Positions 24,592-35,726 of a stretch of DNA of 64,000 bases are shown piece after piece. Under the pieces are notes generated by a model. It saw only the letters and a list, made by a program, of their open reading frames with translations. It was not told the DNA's origin and searched no databases. The position numbers were made by a program, and so were the translations under genes. Numbering within the stretch: the stretch's first letter is position 1; each line of letters begins with the position of its first letter. The stretch comes from Heterohyrax brucei. Its lineage: Eukaryota > Chordata > Mammalia > Hyracoidea > Procaviidae. The DNA lies in contig CM053144.1 in the NCBI GenBank assembly GCA_028571685.1, positions 97,432,171-97,496,170 on the forward strand, written 5' to 3'.

Positions 24592-25409
24592 TGCCGGGAG
24601 CCAGCCCCGACAACTTTTTGGGGTCACGCACGGTGGGGGGGGGGGTGAGGCGTCGGCATGAAAAGAATTGAGAGAGACAGGAAAGAGTTTTGGAGAATGG
24701 CGGCCCGAAAAGGACTGTCTTTCTTTCTTTTTATAGTCAAAGTAACATGAGTTTCACCCTGCCCGCTGACCACACAATCTATTGGCTAATTTGAAACCAA
24801 AACCTCGTGATTGGCTAATTTGAAACTGAAACCTCGTGATCTTGAGGTGACGTGATTTTTACCCTGCCCTCTGACCACACAAGCTATTAGCTAACTTGCA
24901 ACCGAAACCTCATGATCTTTTTAATTGTCAAGGCTTTCTAGATAATGGCCTGAGGCAGGTGTGTTGTGGTGATAATTGACAGTGAAAACAAAGTTATGCC
25001 CGGAGCTCAATCAGCCCTACTTATACCTCAAGGTTAAAAGGTACAGGAGGACAGGTCTAAAGGTTATAATCTCTATTTGTTCCTACTTTGCTCTTTATTT
25101 TATCTCCTCCTGTGGGGACAATAAGCACCTACCATCCCCCACCCTATGCCTTTCTTAAACTATTCTAAAAAGGATAATTCTTTTCATATGGTGAGGGGAG
25201 TGCAGTTTGGGGAAGTCAGCAGGGCTGGGCAGGCCTCGGTGCTTTCAGGCATGCTGTATTGAAATCCATTCCTCCAAGCTCTTTTCCCTAGAAGTCTCTG
25301 GCCAGATTTTCCCAATATAATTTCATAAGCCGAGGGGGTTGTTAAGCCCCTCTTAGAAGGCATCATCCTTGATCCTCATGTCGGGAGAGGAGGGGGTCCG
25401 CCCTCCACA
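24592..25409 (-). mobile_element. solo LTR of a class II (ERVK-like) endogenous retrovirus, fossil
   Basis: Minus-strand ends are TGTGGAGGGCGGAC and CTGGCTCCCGGCA, the TG...CA of an LTR. A minus-strand TATA-like box CTATAAAAAG (24727-24736) precedes a short R/U5 region. CTTCTT occurs just outside both edges, in line with the 6-bp duplication typical of class II ERVs. About 818 bp, no internal genes, so probably a solo LTR left by recombination. It is younger than the L1 it interrupts. Confidence 0.8.
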
Positions 25410-26262
25410 CTTCTTTGCCCTGGCTAGAATTTCTAATACAGTGTTGAATAGAAGAGGTGACAGTGGGCATCCTTGTCTAGTTCCTGTTCTCAAGGGAAAC
25501 TGTTTCAGTCTCTTTGCATTCAGGATGATGTAGGCAATTTACTTTGTATAAATGGCCCTTATTGTGTTGAGGAATTTGCCATCTATTCCTATTTTGCTGA
25601 GAGTTTTTAGCATGAATGGGTGTTGGAGTTTATCAAATGCCTTTTCTGCATCAATGGACAACAACAGGTGATTCTTGTCTTTTGTGTTATTTATGTGGTT
25701 AATCACATTGATTGTTTTCTGTTGTTGAACCAGCCTTGCATCCCTGGTATAAATCTAACTTGGTCATGATGGATTATTTTTTGGATATGTTGTTGTGTTC
25801 TATTTGCAACAATTTTGTTGAAGATTTTTGCGTCTAGATTCATGAGTGATATCGGTCTGTAGTTCTCCTTTTTTATTGGGTCTTTCTCTGGCTTTCATAT
25901 CAGGGTTATGCTGTCTTCACAGAATGAATTTGGGAGTATTCCCTCCCTTTCTGTACTGTTAAATGGTCTCAGTAGTGTTGTAGATAACTCTTCATTAAAA
26001 GCTTGGTAGAATTCTGCAGTGGAGACATCTGGGCCCATGCTTTTTTTTTGTTGGCAGTTTTTTGATGACTTTTTGAATCTCTTCCTTTGTGATGTGTTTA
26101 TTAAGTTGTTCTGCTTCATCTTGTGATAATTTGGATAGATGATATGAATCTAGGAATTCGTCTGTTTCCTCTAGGTTTTCAAATCTGTTAGAGTACAGTC
26201 TTTCTTAGTATTCAGTCATGATATTTTTGATTTCTGTTCAATCTGTTATGAGAACTACCCTT

Positions 26263-27027
26263 TCATTTCATATTTGGACTATTTTGCTTCCTGTCCTGTT
26301 TTTCTGTAGTACGTTTAGCCAATGGTTTGTCAATTTTGTTCATCTTTTCAAAAAACCAGCTTTTGGTCTTTTCAATTATTTTAATTGTTCTTCTATTCTC
26401 TAATTCATGTAGTTCTGCTCTAATCTTTAAGATCTGTTTTCTTCTGGTGGTGCCTGAGGGGTTCCTCTGTTGTTCTCTCTCTACTTGTTCAAGTCCTAGG
26501 GTTAGTTCTTTGATTTGATTTCTTTCTTCCATCCAGATGTATGCATTTGTGGAGATAAACTGACTTCTAAGCACTGTTTTGGATGTATCCTGTAAGTTCT
26601 GATAGGAAGTGTTTTCATTCTCAGTGGAATCCATAAATTTCTTTATTTCATTCTTGATTTCTTCTATAACCCATAGTTTTTTCAGCAAGATGTTGGTCAG
26701 TTTCCGTGAGTTCTGCTTTCTATCTATGTTTTTTCTGCTCTTGATTTTGACTTTTATGGCTTTATGATCTGATAAGATACTTTGCATTAATTCAGTGGTA
26801 TGGATTTTGTTGAGAATTGCTTTATGTCCTAATACACGGTCTATTCTGGAGAATGTTCCATGTGCACTGGAGAAGAAGGTGCAGCTGTCCGCTAACAGAT
26901 AGAAAATTCTGTATATGTCGATGAGGTCTAGTTGGTTAATTGTGGCAATAACGTCTTCTGTGTCTTTACTAAGCTTTTTTCTGGACACTCTGTCCAACAT
27001 TGAGAATGGAGTGTTGAAGTCTCCCAC
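26263..27027 (-). pseudogene. L1 ORF2 endonuclease-side open frame (254 codons), not a host gene
   Basis: The longest open frame in the window. It opens with MGDFNTPFSMLD, matching the L1 endonuclease GDFN motif, continues with FSRIDRVLGHK and keeps SDHKAIKV, the catalytic SDH motif. After the endonuclease end it enters the linker ahead of the reverse transcriptase (ENRRTIKIIEKTKSWFFEKM). The upstream N-terminal endonuclease residues are out of this frame and the RT is broken, so the protein would be inactive. A normal ORF2 protein is about 1,275 residues. Confidence 0.85.
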
Positions 27028-29258
27028 TATTATTGTGGAGTGATCTTATCTCCTTTTTGAGTGTAGTCAGTGTTTCTTTGATATATTTAAGTGCTCTAAT
27101 ATTAGGTACTTAAATATTTAATATTGTTAAGTCCTGCTTGTGTATTGAACCTTTCAGCAATAAGTAGTGCCCATTCTTGTCCATGATGGTGGATTTTACA
27201 GGAAAATCTATTTTATCTGAGATTAGAATTGCCACACTTGCTCTACTTTGTTCATTGTTCACTTGATATATATTCTTCCATCCTTTAATTTTCAGTTTGT
27301 TCATATCCTTATGTCTAAGTGAGTTTCTTGTAGACAGTATATGGGTGGGTCATGTCTTTTAATCCAGGATGTCACTTGATGTCTCTTTACTGGGGCATTC
27401 AGTCCATTCACATTCAGTGTAATTATTGATAGGTATTTGTTCAATACTACCATTGTGATATGTTTATTTTTGTGTTGATGTTTTCTCTATTGTTCTTATT
27501 AATCTGTCCTAGGACATTCTTCTTTGTGGGTTGATTTTTTCACTTTTTTCAAGGTTGGTTTTATATTTGTTGAAACTCCTGTATTACATTTCTTGATATG
27601 ATGTGCTACATATTTATTGTGCTTTACAGCTGCCCGTATGATCCCACTTAATAAGCTATGTATAAACCCAATTTTAATCACTACCAGTCTTGTGAACTTC
27701 CTCTCCATCTGGAAGGACTATATCTTCCGTAGTACATCGCTCTTTTTAATATGATGACATCATAGATTTTATGATATGATCACTGGATTATTTCTTTAAC
27801 TATTATAGCTTTGATTGAGTTTGGAGCATTCCCTAACTGAGTAGAATTCTGGATGGTATGTCCTCCTAAAATATAAGGGTAGTGGTTTTGGTCTTCTAAG
27901 CCAAGAGATTCTTTCAGTGTTTCTTGTAGCTTTAGTTTGTTTTCTAGAAATTCTGTTAAGTTTCTGGTTTATCTCTGAATGTCTTAATTTCATTTTCATA
28001 TTTGAAAGATAGTTTTGCAGGATATGTAATTCTTGGTTGAAAGTTCTTCTCCTTCAAGGCTTTGAATATGTGATACCACTGTCTCTGTGCCATCATTGTT
28101 TCTGCTGAGATATCTGACAAAAGCCTACAGGGTTTCCCTCTGAATGTTAGCTTTGCTTTGAGTCTTGCTGCCTTTAAGAATTTCTGCTATGTTTCATATT
28201 GTTAAGCTTGATTATAATGTGTCTTGGAGTCTTTCTTTAGAGATCTATATTGAGTGGTGTTCGATACGCATCTTGGATAGCTATATTCTCTTCCTTCATG
28301 ATTTCTGGGAAGTTTTCTGTCAGCAGCTCGGCAACAATACTCTGTGTGTTTTCAGGTATCTCACCCTGTTCAGGGACTCTAATTAATCATGAGTTGTTCC
28401 TCTATTAGAGTCCCACGTGCTTCTTAATGCTTCTTCACGCTTCTTCATTTTTCTTGTTTCTTTTTTCTGATTTTTCCTCATAGATGCTGGAGTCAGTAGC
28501 TCTCTCTTCCAAATCAGAGAGTCTCTTTTCCGTTTGTTCCATTCTGTTTTCTTGGCTTTTGAATTGAAGTTTCTATGTCTTTAATTTTGTTCTTGATATG
28601 TTGGATTTCAGAGTACAGGTGTTCCATCAGATCGAGCAGCTTGCTTAAGTTTTCCTTTTGTTCTACTCCATTTTATATAAGGTCTAGGAGGGCTCTATAT
28701 GTAATCCTTTTGTATTCACCTTCCAATAATTTCAGAAAAGTTTCTTTGTCAGGAAAGCTCTTTTGTTGTTTCATTTGGGGGCCTTCTGAAGCCATGGGTG
28801 ATTTCCTGGTTATAGATTTCTCTAGAGTTTGTTGCTTTTTGGGCTTCATTGAGTCATCAAAGGCTGGAAGAGATGCAGGGATGGACCACAGTTGTTTCCC
28901 TAGGACATCTCAAAATATGGCAATTTTGCCTACCAATCCCACCAACAGTGTGTCTGAGACTAGCTGCTAGTCAAGACCCTGCTCCTCCAGCTGGCCAAGA
29001 CAGAGAAAAAAAAATCATAATATTGAGTTACCTTCTATCTGTGCAAGCCTGCACTTGCAGAGAGTGGGGTCAGTGAAAGAGAGGAAGTTTTGCGTTCAGT
29101 GGTACAAAGTCCAAATTAACAGCCCTGTGCTGTGTGCTAGGGCTCATTAGGTGACCAGAAGGCTCTGTTTAATTATCAATTCAGGTCTTGGTTTCCAGAT
29201 GGATTTAGGGAGATGTATGCCTAATCTGCCATCTTGACTCTACCCCCCTGGTCTCATG

Positions 29259-29450
29259 TTGATACAGTCTCCCATTCATATGGTTCCTAGTGTCTTCTGG
29301 ACTCTTTTTGCCTTGTATCTTGTTCCACATGGGTTGGGACCATTTGGTGTACCTCAGATGACAGTTTGCTAGCCTTAAAGACCCCAGATGCCACTCACCA
29401 ATTTCAGGTGCAGAAAACTCTCTTAACAGAAGGCTAGTTATTCCAGCTGA
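29259..29450 (-). mobile_element. L1 3' UTR, second part of the split copy
   Basis: Resumes at TTGATACAGTCTCCCATTCA and ends around AGAAGGCTAGTTATTCCAGC, the same text as in the 3' UTR at 15.6-15.75 kb. The pre-insertion L1 was itself strongly 5'-truncated. Confidence 0.8.
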
Positions 29451-29780
29451 CCTTGTCCAAACTTTTCTGAAACTAACTATCTCAAAATTCTTCCAATATT
29501 GTGTGATTCTAGCATTGCCAGAGGTCTGGCACCCTGCGCTCATATTCAGTAAGCCTGTATTCTACCACCATGTCATATAAGGGACTTCCTTCTGCACTCA
29601 GACTTTGTCTTATCACATATATCTCACTGATCTAAGGAATGCTAGACCAGTGCCCTTAAGTTTCTTGCTTTTTGGAATGAAAGTATTGTAGGGCTCCCAT
29701 GAGACAAAATCTGGCTTTCAGCTTTATATAGTGCACCCTCTGGCCTAAATCTGTACATGAGCTAGACTTTATCTGTCTTG
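29451..29780. other. unassigned sequence
   Basis: About 330 bp between the split L1 and an AfroSINE. No family, exon or RNA gene recognised. Confidence 0.4.
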
Positions 29781-29790
29781 TGTTATCTTT

Positions 29791-29947
29791 GCCAAGTGCC
29801 ATCGAGTCGGATCAGACTCATGGTTACCCTGGGGACCAGAGTAGAACTGACCCCAGAGTATTCAAGGAGCATCTGGTGGATTTAAACTGCCAACTTTGTG
29901 GTTAGCAGTGGTAGCACTTAATCCACTAGACCACCAGGGTTTTCCTA
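29791..29947 (-). mobile_element. AfroSINE (TTGGC-tail), full length
   Basis: GCCAAGTGCCATCGAGTCGG through CCACTAGACCACCAGGGTTT. TGTTATCTTT is duplicated at 29781-29790 and 29948-29957. A good reference copy for the micro-insertions. Confidence 0.93.
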
Positions 29948-29957
29948 TGTTATCTTT

Positions 29958-31184
29958 ACTCAAGAATTATTTTGGTGGAAGTTTTAGTGGTATACTATAG
30001 AGAAGGATAAGGTTAGAGGGAATAGATTCCCTTGAAGTCATCCAGAAAGGTTGTATTACAAAGTGAAGAGACACCTTCAGATTAACTACTTAAGTTCCTT
30101 TCCCGCCCCATTGCCCCCCTTGATGCCATTCCCCCTACTGTGTGATTGACAAGGGCTTATTGAGTAGACCCAGGGCTGATAGCTGACCAGGCAACTCTCT
30201 GTAACTGCATGACGTATTTAATATGTTTGTTCATTCACTAATTTGTGTCCTCAGTGAGTGCGAGTGTTCCTGGTTCTGGGGATATTGGAAAGTTTTTCTT
30301 CCCTGCTGCAAAATCCAGTGTGCCTTTGAATCCATGAAAGGAAAACCAAATACAACTGGTTGGAGGGGCCTGCTTTCACTTTTGGGCCATGGAAAGGACT
30401 GAGATCCATGGAGTAAATTTAGTGGATTTGGGGGACAGAAGATCAGAAGGGAGATTAGAGAACCTCAAAGGTAGAACTGTCATTCCATTAACTGTGTTTC
30501 CTTAATTCTGGAAACACTTTGACAGATTAAAATTTCTGAGTATGTTTTATGTGCTGTTCATTCATTCAACACCTCACCTGTCCTTATCTGTTGTTAAACT
30601 GATGGTGTGTTTTATAATTAAAAGTGCGTCAGAATTGATGAGATGTGCTCTACTGGCTGGAGCTTCTCATCATGACCATAGAATGTTGTAGAACTCGAGG
30701 CTTTATTCTAAATCCCGTTTCATCTTTCCTGTAATTTACACTTTGAAAAATACACGAAGAGGGGATTTTTCTGTAGGATAAGTATTGCAACATTTCTCTT
30801 ATATGCTTTCCAATGTTCATTTTATAAAATTTATATACTGTAAAAAAATGTAAGAATAAAAATCCTTCTCTCTTGCTCAGCTCAGTTAATGTTGGTTGTA
30901 TTTTGGTGACTATTTCTAGTCTTTTTAACTCTTTTCTTCTTCCTCCCTTCCTTCATCTCTTGCTCTTCTCTCAGTCACTCTCCTTTCCTTTTGCCATACT
31001 GTCTCTAGCCCTACCAATATGTCCCTATTAATCCATGGATTTTTTTTTTCTTTAACTTTGCTATTCCTCTTTATTTTGCTATATTCCTCCTTATTTTAAA
31101 ATTGTTTAAATAACATGTTCAGTTTCTTTTAATCAAATATTACAATTTGATTAATGCATCCTCTACTGTGGGGGTGGGGATGGG
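29958..31184. other. mostly unique intronic sequence
   Basis: No exon recognised. A pyrimidine-rich patch lies at about 30905-31000. The sequence from about 31000 may be an old L1, but this is too diverged to assign. Confidence 0.4.
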
Positions 31185-31383
31185 CTGCTGTAGTGCAGAT
31201 AATTAAGTGCCTGTCTATAACCTGAAAGATTGGCAGTTTGAACCTCCCCAGTGGCACCCTTGAAGACAGTCCTTTCAATCTGTTTCTGAAAGATCACAGC
31301 CTTGAAAATCTTATGGAGCAGTTTTACTCCACACACAAGAGATTGCCATGAGTAGGAATAATCCAGACAGCAAGTAACAATAA
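31185..31383 (+). mobile_element. AfroSINE long-type copy
   Basis: GTGCAGATAATTAAGTGCCT at the head, the extra segment around CTGAAAGATCACAGCCTTGA, and GCCATGAGTAGGAATAATCC with AACAATAAC at the tail. Confidence 0.8.
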
Positions 31384-32040
31384 CATTGTTATATGTTTAA
31401 GCTAATGTTTTTGGTGGGAACGGGGAGGAGTCATTTTCTTCTACAATCATCTATGTGCGTGACGTTGTGTATACAACTGATTATTTTATTCAGATAAAAT
31501 CTTAGAAGTTGTATTGCTACACCAGAGGTTGATAAATATTTTGAAGGTGTTTGGTGGTATTGGAAATACTAGGAAAGTATTCTTCTTAATGGTCTTCGTA
31601 TTTAAACTGCCACTAGTCTTGTACAGGAGGGATCTTGTTCTCTTTATAGGATTTTCATCTGTGACCTTGGAGGGGAACTAACTTTAGACTTCATGTTTCT
31701 GACAGTTTAGAAACTTCATTAGTTGATAAAACATTCAAGTCTATTAGGGGGAAAAGAGAACAGGGAAAATAAGGCAGATAAAAATTATCAAAATAGTGTT
31801 TGCATAGTAGCTTTTTCTGTACTGTTTTACCTGAAGGAGAATTCAGGGGTCATAGGGAATGCAACTGGATTTTTCTGCAGCACTGCAGGAAATTTTCATG
31901 ATAAGGACTGCTTTTAAAAACAAAAAGAAAGAAATCCTGTTTGAATTATTATTCTAAAAAGACTTAAAATTTTGTAATTGCAACTCTTAAGAAATCTGTG
32001 ACACTAAATACCTTCTTGAGGAATGTTAAATATTCATTTT
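31384..32040. other. intronic sequence with an old L1 stretch
   Basis: About 31480-31670 reads like the complement of an old L1 ORF2 (GTATTGCTACACCAGAGGTT, TTGATAAATATTTTGAAGGT). The rest is unrecognised. Confidence 0.4.
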
Positions 32041-32278
32041 AGTTATTTGTTGCAACTATTTGAACATAATTTGAGTTTAAAAATGACTTTCTGAAAGCTA
32101 CTACTAATCTTGTCTCAGCTGAACAGAGCATGTAGTTGAGAAGCTGATTTATTCCTACAGGATTCTAGAGAAATGAACTTCTCAAATATATCCAAGTATA
32201 GTTGAGGAAAGATTAGTAGTAGCTTTCAGAAAGTCTTTTCTACACTCAAATTGTGTTCAATAATTACAGTAAATAACC
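32041..32278. repeat. imperfect inverted repeat with perfect 26-bp core
   Basis: Arms 32041-32110 and 32209-32278 are reverse complements with few mismatches. Positions 32085-32110 and 32210-32235 pair perfectly over 26 bp (containing CTTTCTGAAAGCTACTACTA). A 99-bp loop contains a second small pairing, TTGAGAAG with CTTCTCAA. Weaker pairing seems to extend outward to about 32000 and 32325. Family unknown; an ancient hairpin-shaped transposon or low-copy conserved repeat is possible. Confidence 0.85.
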
Positions 32279-32902
32279 AAAATTATCATTAATGTTCCCC
32301 AGTAAATGGTACTTTGAGGATGTAAATGTTATTCTAAAATAAAAAGAGTTATATTTGCTAACAAACCAAGCAAACAACTCATGAGAATAGAGCTTAAAAT
32401 CTTTGATACTAGTTGCTTATAGTGCCATGTGTGTGTTGAATTTGGTTTATACTGTACAAGCCACTAACAGACATCTATATTAGCAATTGTTTATGCCCAT
32501 TTGTGGTATAATTCTAATGAATGTTTACTGTAGTGATCCTAGGACACTTACCATTCAGAAGGACTTTGTAATTTGATTTTTTTTCTAATTCCTGACAATT
32601 AGCATGGTTTTAAGTTTATTCATAAATCACATAAAGTAACTTAAAAATCAGAACAATTAATCAGCTCACTTAAATTAGTTAATTAAATATCTGTACATGA
32701 TGCTAGTTTACTGTGTTTTTATTATTCAGGAGTTTTTCATGTGTCTGTCTGTGTGTGCTTATCCTAGATAGCTGCTTTTATAATTGAATGATCTATTCGT
32801 TTTTTAACTGAAATACTTTTATGTACATTAAGTATTATTTTCCTCTCTTCCCTCCTTTTCTCCCTGCCTCCTTCCCTCCTTTCCTTCCTGTCCTCACCAT
32901 TA
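32279..32902. other. intronic sequence with a pyrimidine tract
   Basis: AT-rich sequence ending in a C/T-rich tract (about 32838-32895, CCTCC and TTCC units) just before the mariner. No gene seen. Confidence 0.45.
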
Positions 32903-32904
32903 TA

Positions 32905-34188
32905 TAAGGTGTGACAATTAAGTTCATGAACTTGCCACTATGTGCTTACATTGGCAGCACTGTAGAAACAACTCGGTAAGATTTCATAACCTGGGCATAT
33001 CAGCGTCTCACAGCTGTGTTCACGTCATTGTGTAGTGGTGTCTCGCTGAGTGGCATTCATTATTGTTGTGTATTTTTGTGTGCCATCACAAAAATGTTGG
33101 AGCTTGAATTAGAACAATGAACAAGTGTTAAATTTCTTATTAAACTTGGCATGAGTCCAAGTGAAATCAGAGACATGTTAGTCCAAGTTTATGGGGATAA
33201 TGCCATGAAGAAAGTGGCAGTTTACAAATGGATGAAACATTTTACTGTGGGGAGAGAAAGCATCACTGATGAAGAGAGATCAGAGCAGCCGGTAATGAGC
33301 AGAACTGATGAAACCATTGCCAAAATGTGTTGAACTGTGCATCATAATTGTCAGCTGACTGTGAGAAGCATACCAGACCAAATAAACATGGAGAGAGAAG
33401 CAGTTAGGAAAATCTTAACTGAACATCTTGACATGAGAAAGGTGTGTGCAAAAATGGCCCCAAAGGAGCTCACCAATGAACAAAAGCAAAAGAGAGTTGA
33501 AGTTTGCTAACACATTTTGGAGAGGTAAGATGGTGGTGTTATCACTGGTGATGAAACATAGATGTATCAACATGACCCTGAAACAAACTGTGAAAGTGCA
33601 CAAGGAAGTCAGCCAATTCTCCACAAGCAAAAAATTTCTGTCACTCCAAATCAAGAGTCAAAACAATGTTGCTAACCTTTTTTGATATCAGAGGGATTGT
33701 TCATTATGAATTTGTACCAACTGGACAGTTAACCAGGTTTACTATTTAGAAGTGCTGAAAAGACTATATAAAAAATTTAAAGTTAGATAATAACCACCTG
33801 AACTTTTCACCAGCAACTCGTGGCTCTGGCATCATGACAATGCACCACCTCACACAGCACCATCCATGAGGACATTTTAGCCAGTAAACGAATAACTGTA
33901 CTGGAGTACCCTACCTGCTCTCCTGATCTTGGCCCAATGGCTTTTTTCTTTACCAGAAGATGAAGGAAATACTGAGAGGAAGACATTTTGATGACATTCA
34001 GGACATCAAGGGTAATACGACAACAGCTCTGATGGCCATTCCAGAAGAAGAGTTCCAAAATTGCTTTGAAGGGTGGACTAGGCGTTGGCGTCAGTGCATG
34101 TATTCCCAAGGCTATAGTGATAAATTCAGCCCTGAGGTGTGTAGCCTTTTTGCTAAGATGAGTTAGTGAACAAAATTGTCAGACCTTG
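32905..34188 (+). mobile_element. full-length mariner (Tc1/mariner), decayed transposase
   Basis: Inverted ends AAGGTGTGACAATT and, at the right on the complement, AAGGTCTGACAATT, with TA at both sides (32903-32904 and 34189-34190). At about 1.28 kb it is mariner-sized. A transposase start (MLELELEQ) at 33094 is followed by a stop at codon 9. Downstream pieces show the helix-turn-helix region (MSPSEIRDMLVQVYGDNAMK, 33151-33333), an ITGDE motif near 33536, HHDNAP near 33835 and CSPDLGP near 33922, all in the DD34D pattern, and RHFDDIQDIKGNTTTA near 33984. Several stops and frameshifts make it inactive. The text resembles the ruminant BTMAR1-type mariner more than Hsmar1 as I remember them. Confidence 0.9.
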
Positions 34189-34365
34189 TATGTAGCAGTG
34201 TATACCTCTTTAGGGAATACCATCTAAGTGAATGTCAGACAGTCCCCTACTTATCACTGACAACAGGTGGAGAATGAACGATCAGAGTGAAATGGTTGCT
34301 GTGAAGGTGAAAACAAGTGAAACTCTAATTCTAATTATGTGGTTGTCCATTTAAAAAATATTTAA

Positions 34366-34525
34366 CACTGGTGACACAGTGGTTAAGATCTCAGATAGTA
34401 ACCAAAAGGTTGGCAGTATGAATCCATCAGATGCTCCTTGCAGACCTTACAGGGCAGTCCTGCTCTGTCATATAGGGTTGCTGTGAGTCAGAATCCCCTT
34501 GACAGCAAGAGGTTTTGATTTTTAG
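34366..34525 (+). mobile_element. AfroSINE, full length
   Basis: CACTGGTGACACAGTGGTTA head, ACCAAAAGGTTGGCAGTATG, GGGTTGCTGTGAGTCAGAAT and AGAGGTTTTGATTTTTAG tail. Confidence 0.88.
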
Positions 34526-34639
34526 TTCAGTCTTTGGTATAGTCTACAGCTGTTGAGAGTTACGGCAACTGTATTGTCTGTATGAATATTTTATTATAAA
34601 TTAATATATGTTAATTTCAGAAAATTAGGAAAACTTGAA

Positions 34640-34905
34640 TGTAAAGCATAAAGTAAAAATTAATCTGTGTTCTACAGTTAGAGATTAATTCTATTGTATT
34701 TTCTATTTTTTACATAATTGGGATCATACTGTACATATAATTTCAGGTCCACATTTTTCCCCTCTATACCATCAGTATTGTTCCATGCCATCAAAAAGTC
34801 CCCAAAAGTCCAATCTTTAATGTCCAAGTAGTATTCATCCTTATGGCTACACCATAATTTACTGTAGGTCTCAATTTGCAGTGTTGTATGTAATATAGTG
34901 GTAAA
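34640..34905 (-). mobile_element. old L1 fragment
   Basis: ATTGGGATCATACTGTACAT, TTCCATGCCATCAAAAAGTC and GGCTACACCATAATTTACTG are the typical complement of old L1 3' sequence. Confidence 0.5.
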
Positions 34906-35538
34906 CCTAATTAACACATTTGCATGTCCACTACCTGTTATAAAATAACGTTATTATCCCTGTTAGGTTATGTATCTTTAATGATGAATTGTAGTATGTA
35001 AGTTATGCATACATTGTTCTAGATGAGACTAGATGATGGTAGATGAGCTGTTCTTTATGTGGTAGAATGTGAGCTGTTCTTTGAATGATGCACAGCTTGT
35101 TCTTTAACAGATCAAATAGAGTCAGAGAGGGGAAATCACAGTGGAGAAAATTTGTGAGCAGAGATATGCATGGGTATGAGCTTAGGCTGTCTGTATCTGC
35201 TTATATAAGTGTGAGCTAACTATAGTGACAAAATAGAATGTGAAAGATGAAAAGTTTGAAATATAAGGTGGAGACTTTCAACTTGTGTGGTTGGAAAGGA
35301 ATGACAGCCAAACTGAATTTTCTGAATCATTGTACCTTTATTAATTAAAACATTTTATTTAGTGCACCTTACATAAAAGGTCCTGAGAAAGTGCAATAAA
35401 ACGTGATAGAAGCCCACAAGGGACTTAAACTTCAGTGGAGGTAATGATATTGAATGCAATGTTCTGACATGTTGGCTTCATAAATATATTCATATTATCA
35501 GGCTGTGACACAGTGTTAATTTGGAAAACCCTGTACCT
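34906..35538. other. intronic sequence, no gene seen
   Basis: Unrecognised AT-rich sequence. The motif AGATGAGCTGTTCTTTATG is partly repeated between 35040 and 35105. Confidence 0.4.
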
Positions 35539-35550
35539 GGTGGCAATTGG

Positions 35551-35714
35551 GAAACCCTAGTGGCATAGCAGCTAAGTGCTACATCTGCTAACCAAAAGGC
35601 TGGCAGTTCAGATCTTCCAAGCACTCCTTGGAAACTCAGTGGAGTAGTTCTCTGTTCCATAGGGTTGTAGGAATATGAGTTGTAATTGACTCACGGAAGT
35701 AAGTGTTTGGTTTT
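35551..35714 (+). mobile_element. AfroSINE, full length
   Basis: GAAACCCTAGTGGCATAGCA head to AAGTGTTTGGTTTT tail. GGTGGCARTTGG is duplicated at 35539-35550 and 35715-35726. Confidence 0.92.
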
Positions 35715-35726
35715 GGTGGCAGTTGG

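Larger units (their letters stand above)
21707..29249 (-). mobile_element. near-full-length L1 inserted into another L1
   Basis: The target duplication GGTCTCATG lies at 21698-21706 and 29250-29258. The right end carries the usual L1 5' start, read on the minus strand as GGGGGTAGAGTCAAGATGGC. Order on the minus strand is 5' UTR (about 28.8-29.25 kb), ORF1 region (about 27.9-28.8 kb), ORF2 (about 22.6-27.5 kb) and 3' UTR. Without the nested SINE and LTR it is about 6.6 kb, close to a complete L1. Frames are broken, although a 254-codon endonuclease-side stretch stays open. It was hit by an AfroSINE (23685-23823) and a class II LTR (24592-25409). Confidence 0.9.

Noticed and set aside
24631-24645. 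G-run as a functional quadruplex
   Set aside because: A single homopolymer run within the ERV LTR, without the spaced G tracts expected of a regulatory quadruplex.
28575-28970. 131-codon plus-strand open frame
   Set aside because: Antisense to the L1 ORF1 and 5' UTR.
33415-34109. 79- and 100-codon minus-strand frames
   Set aside because: Shadows of the mariner transposase on the other strand.
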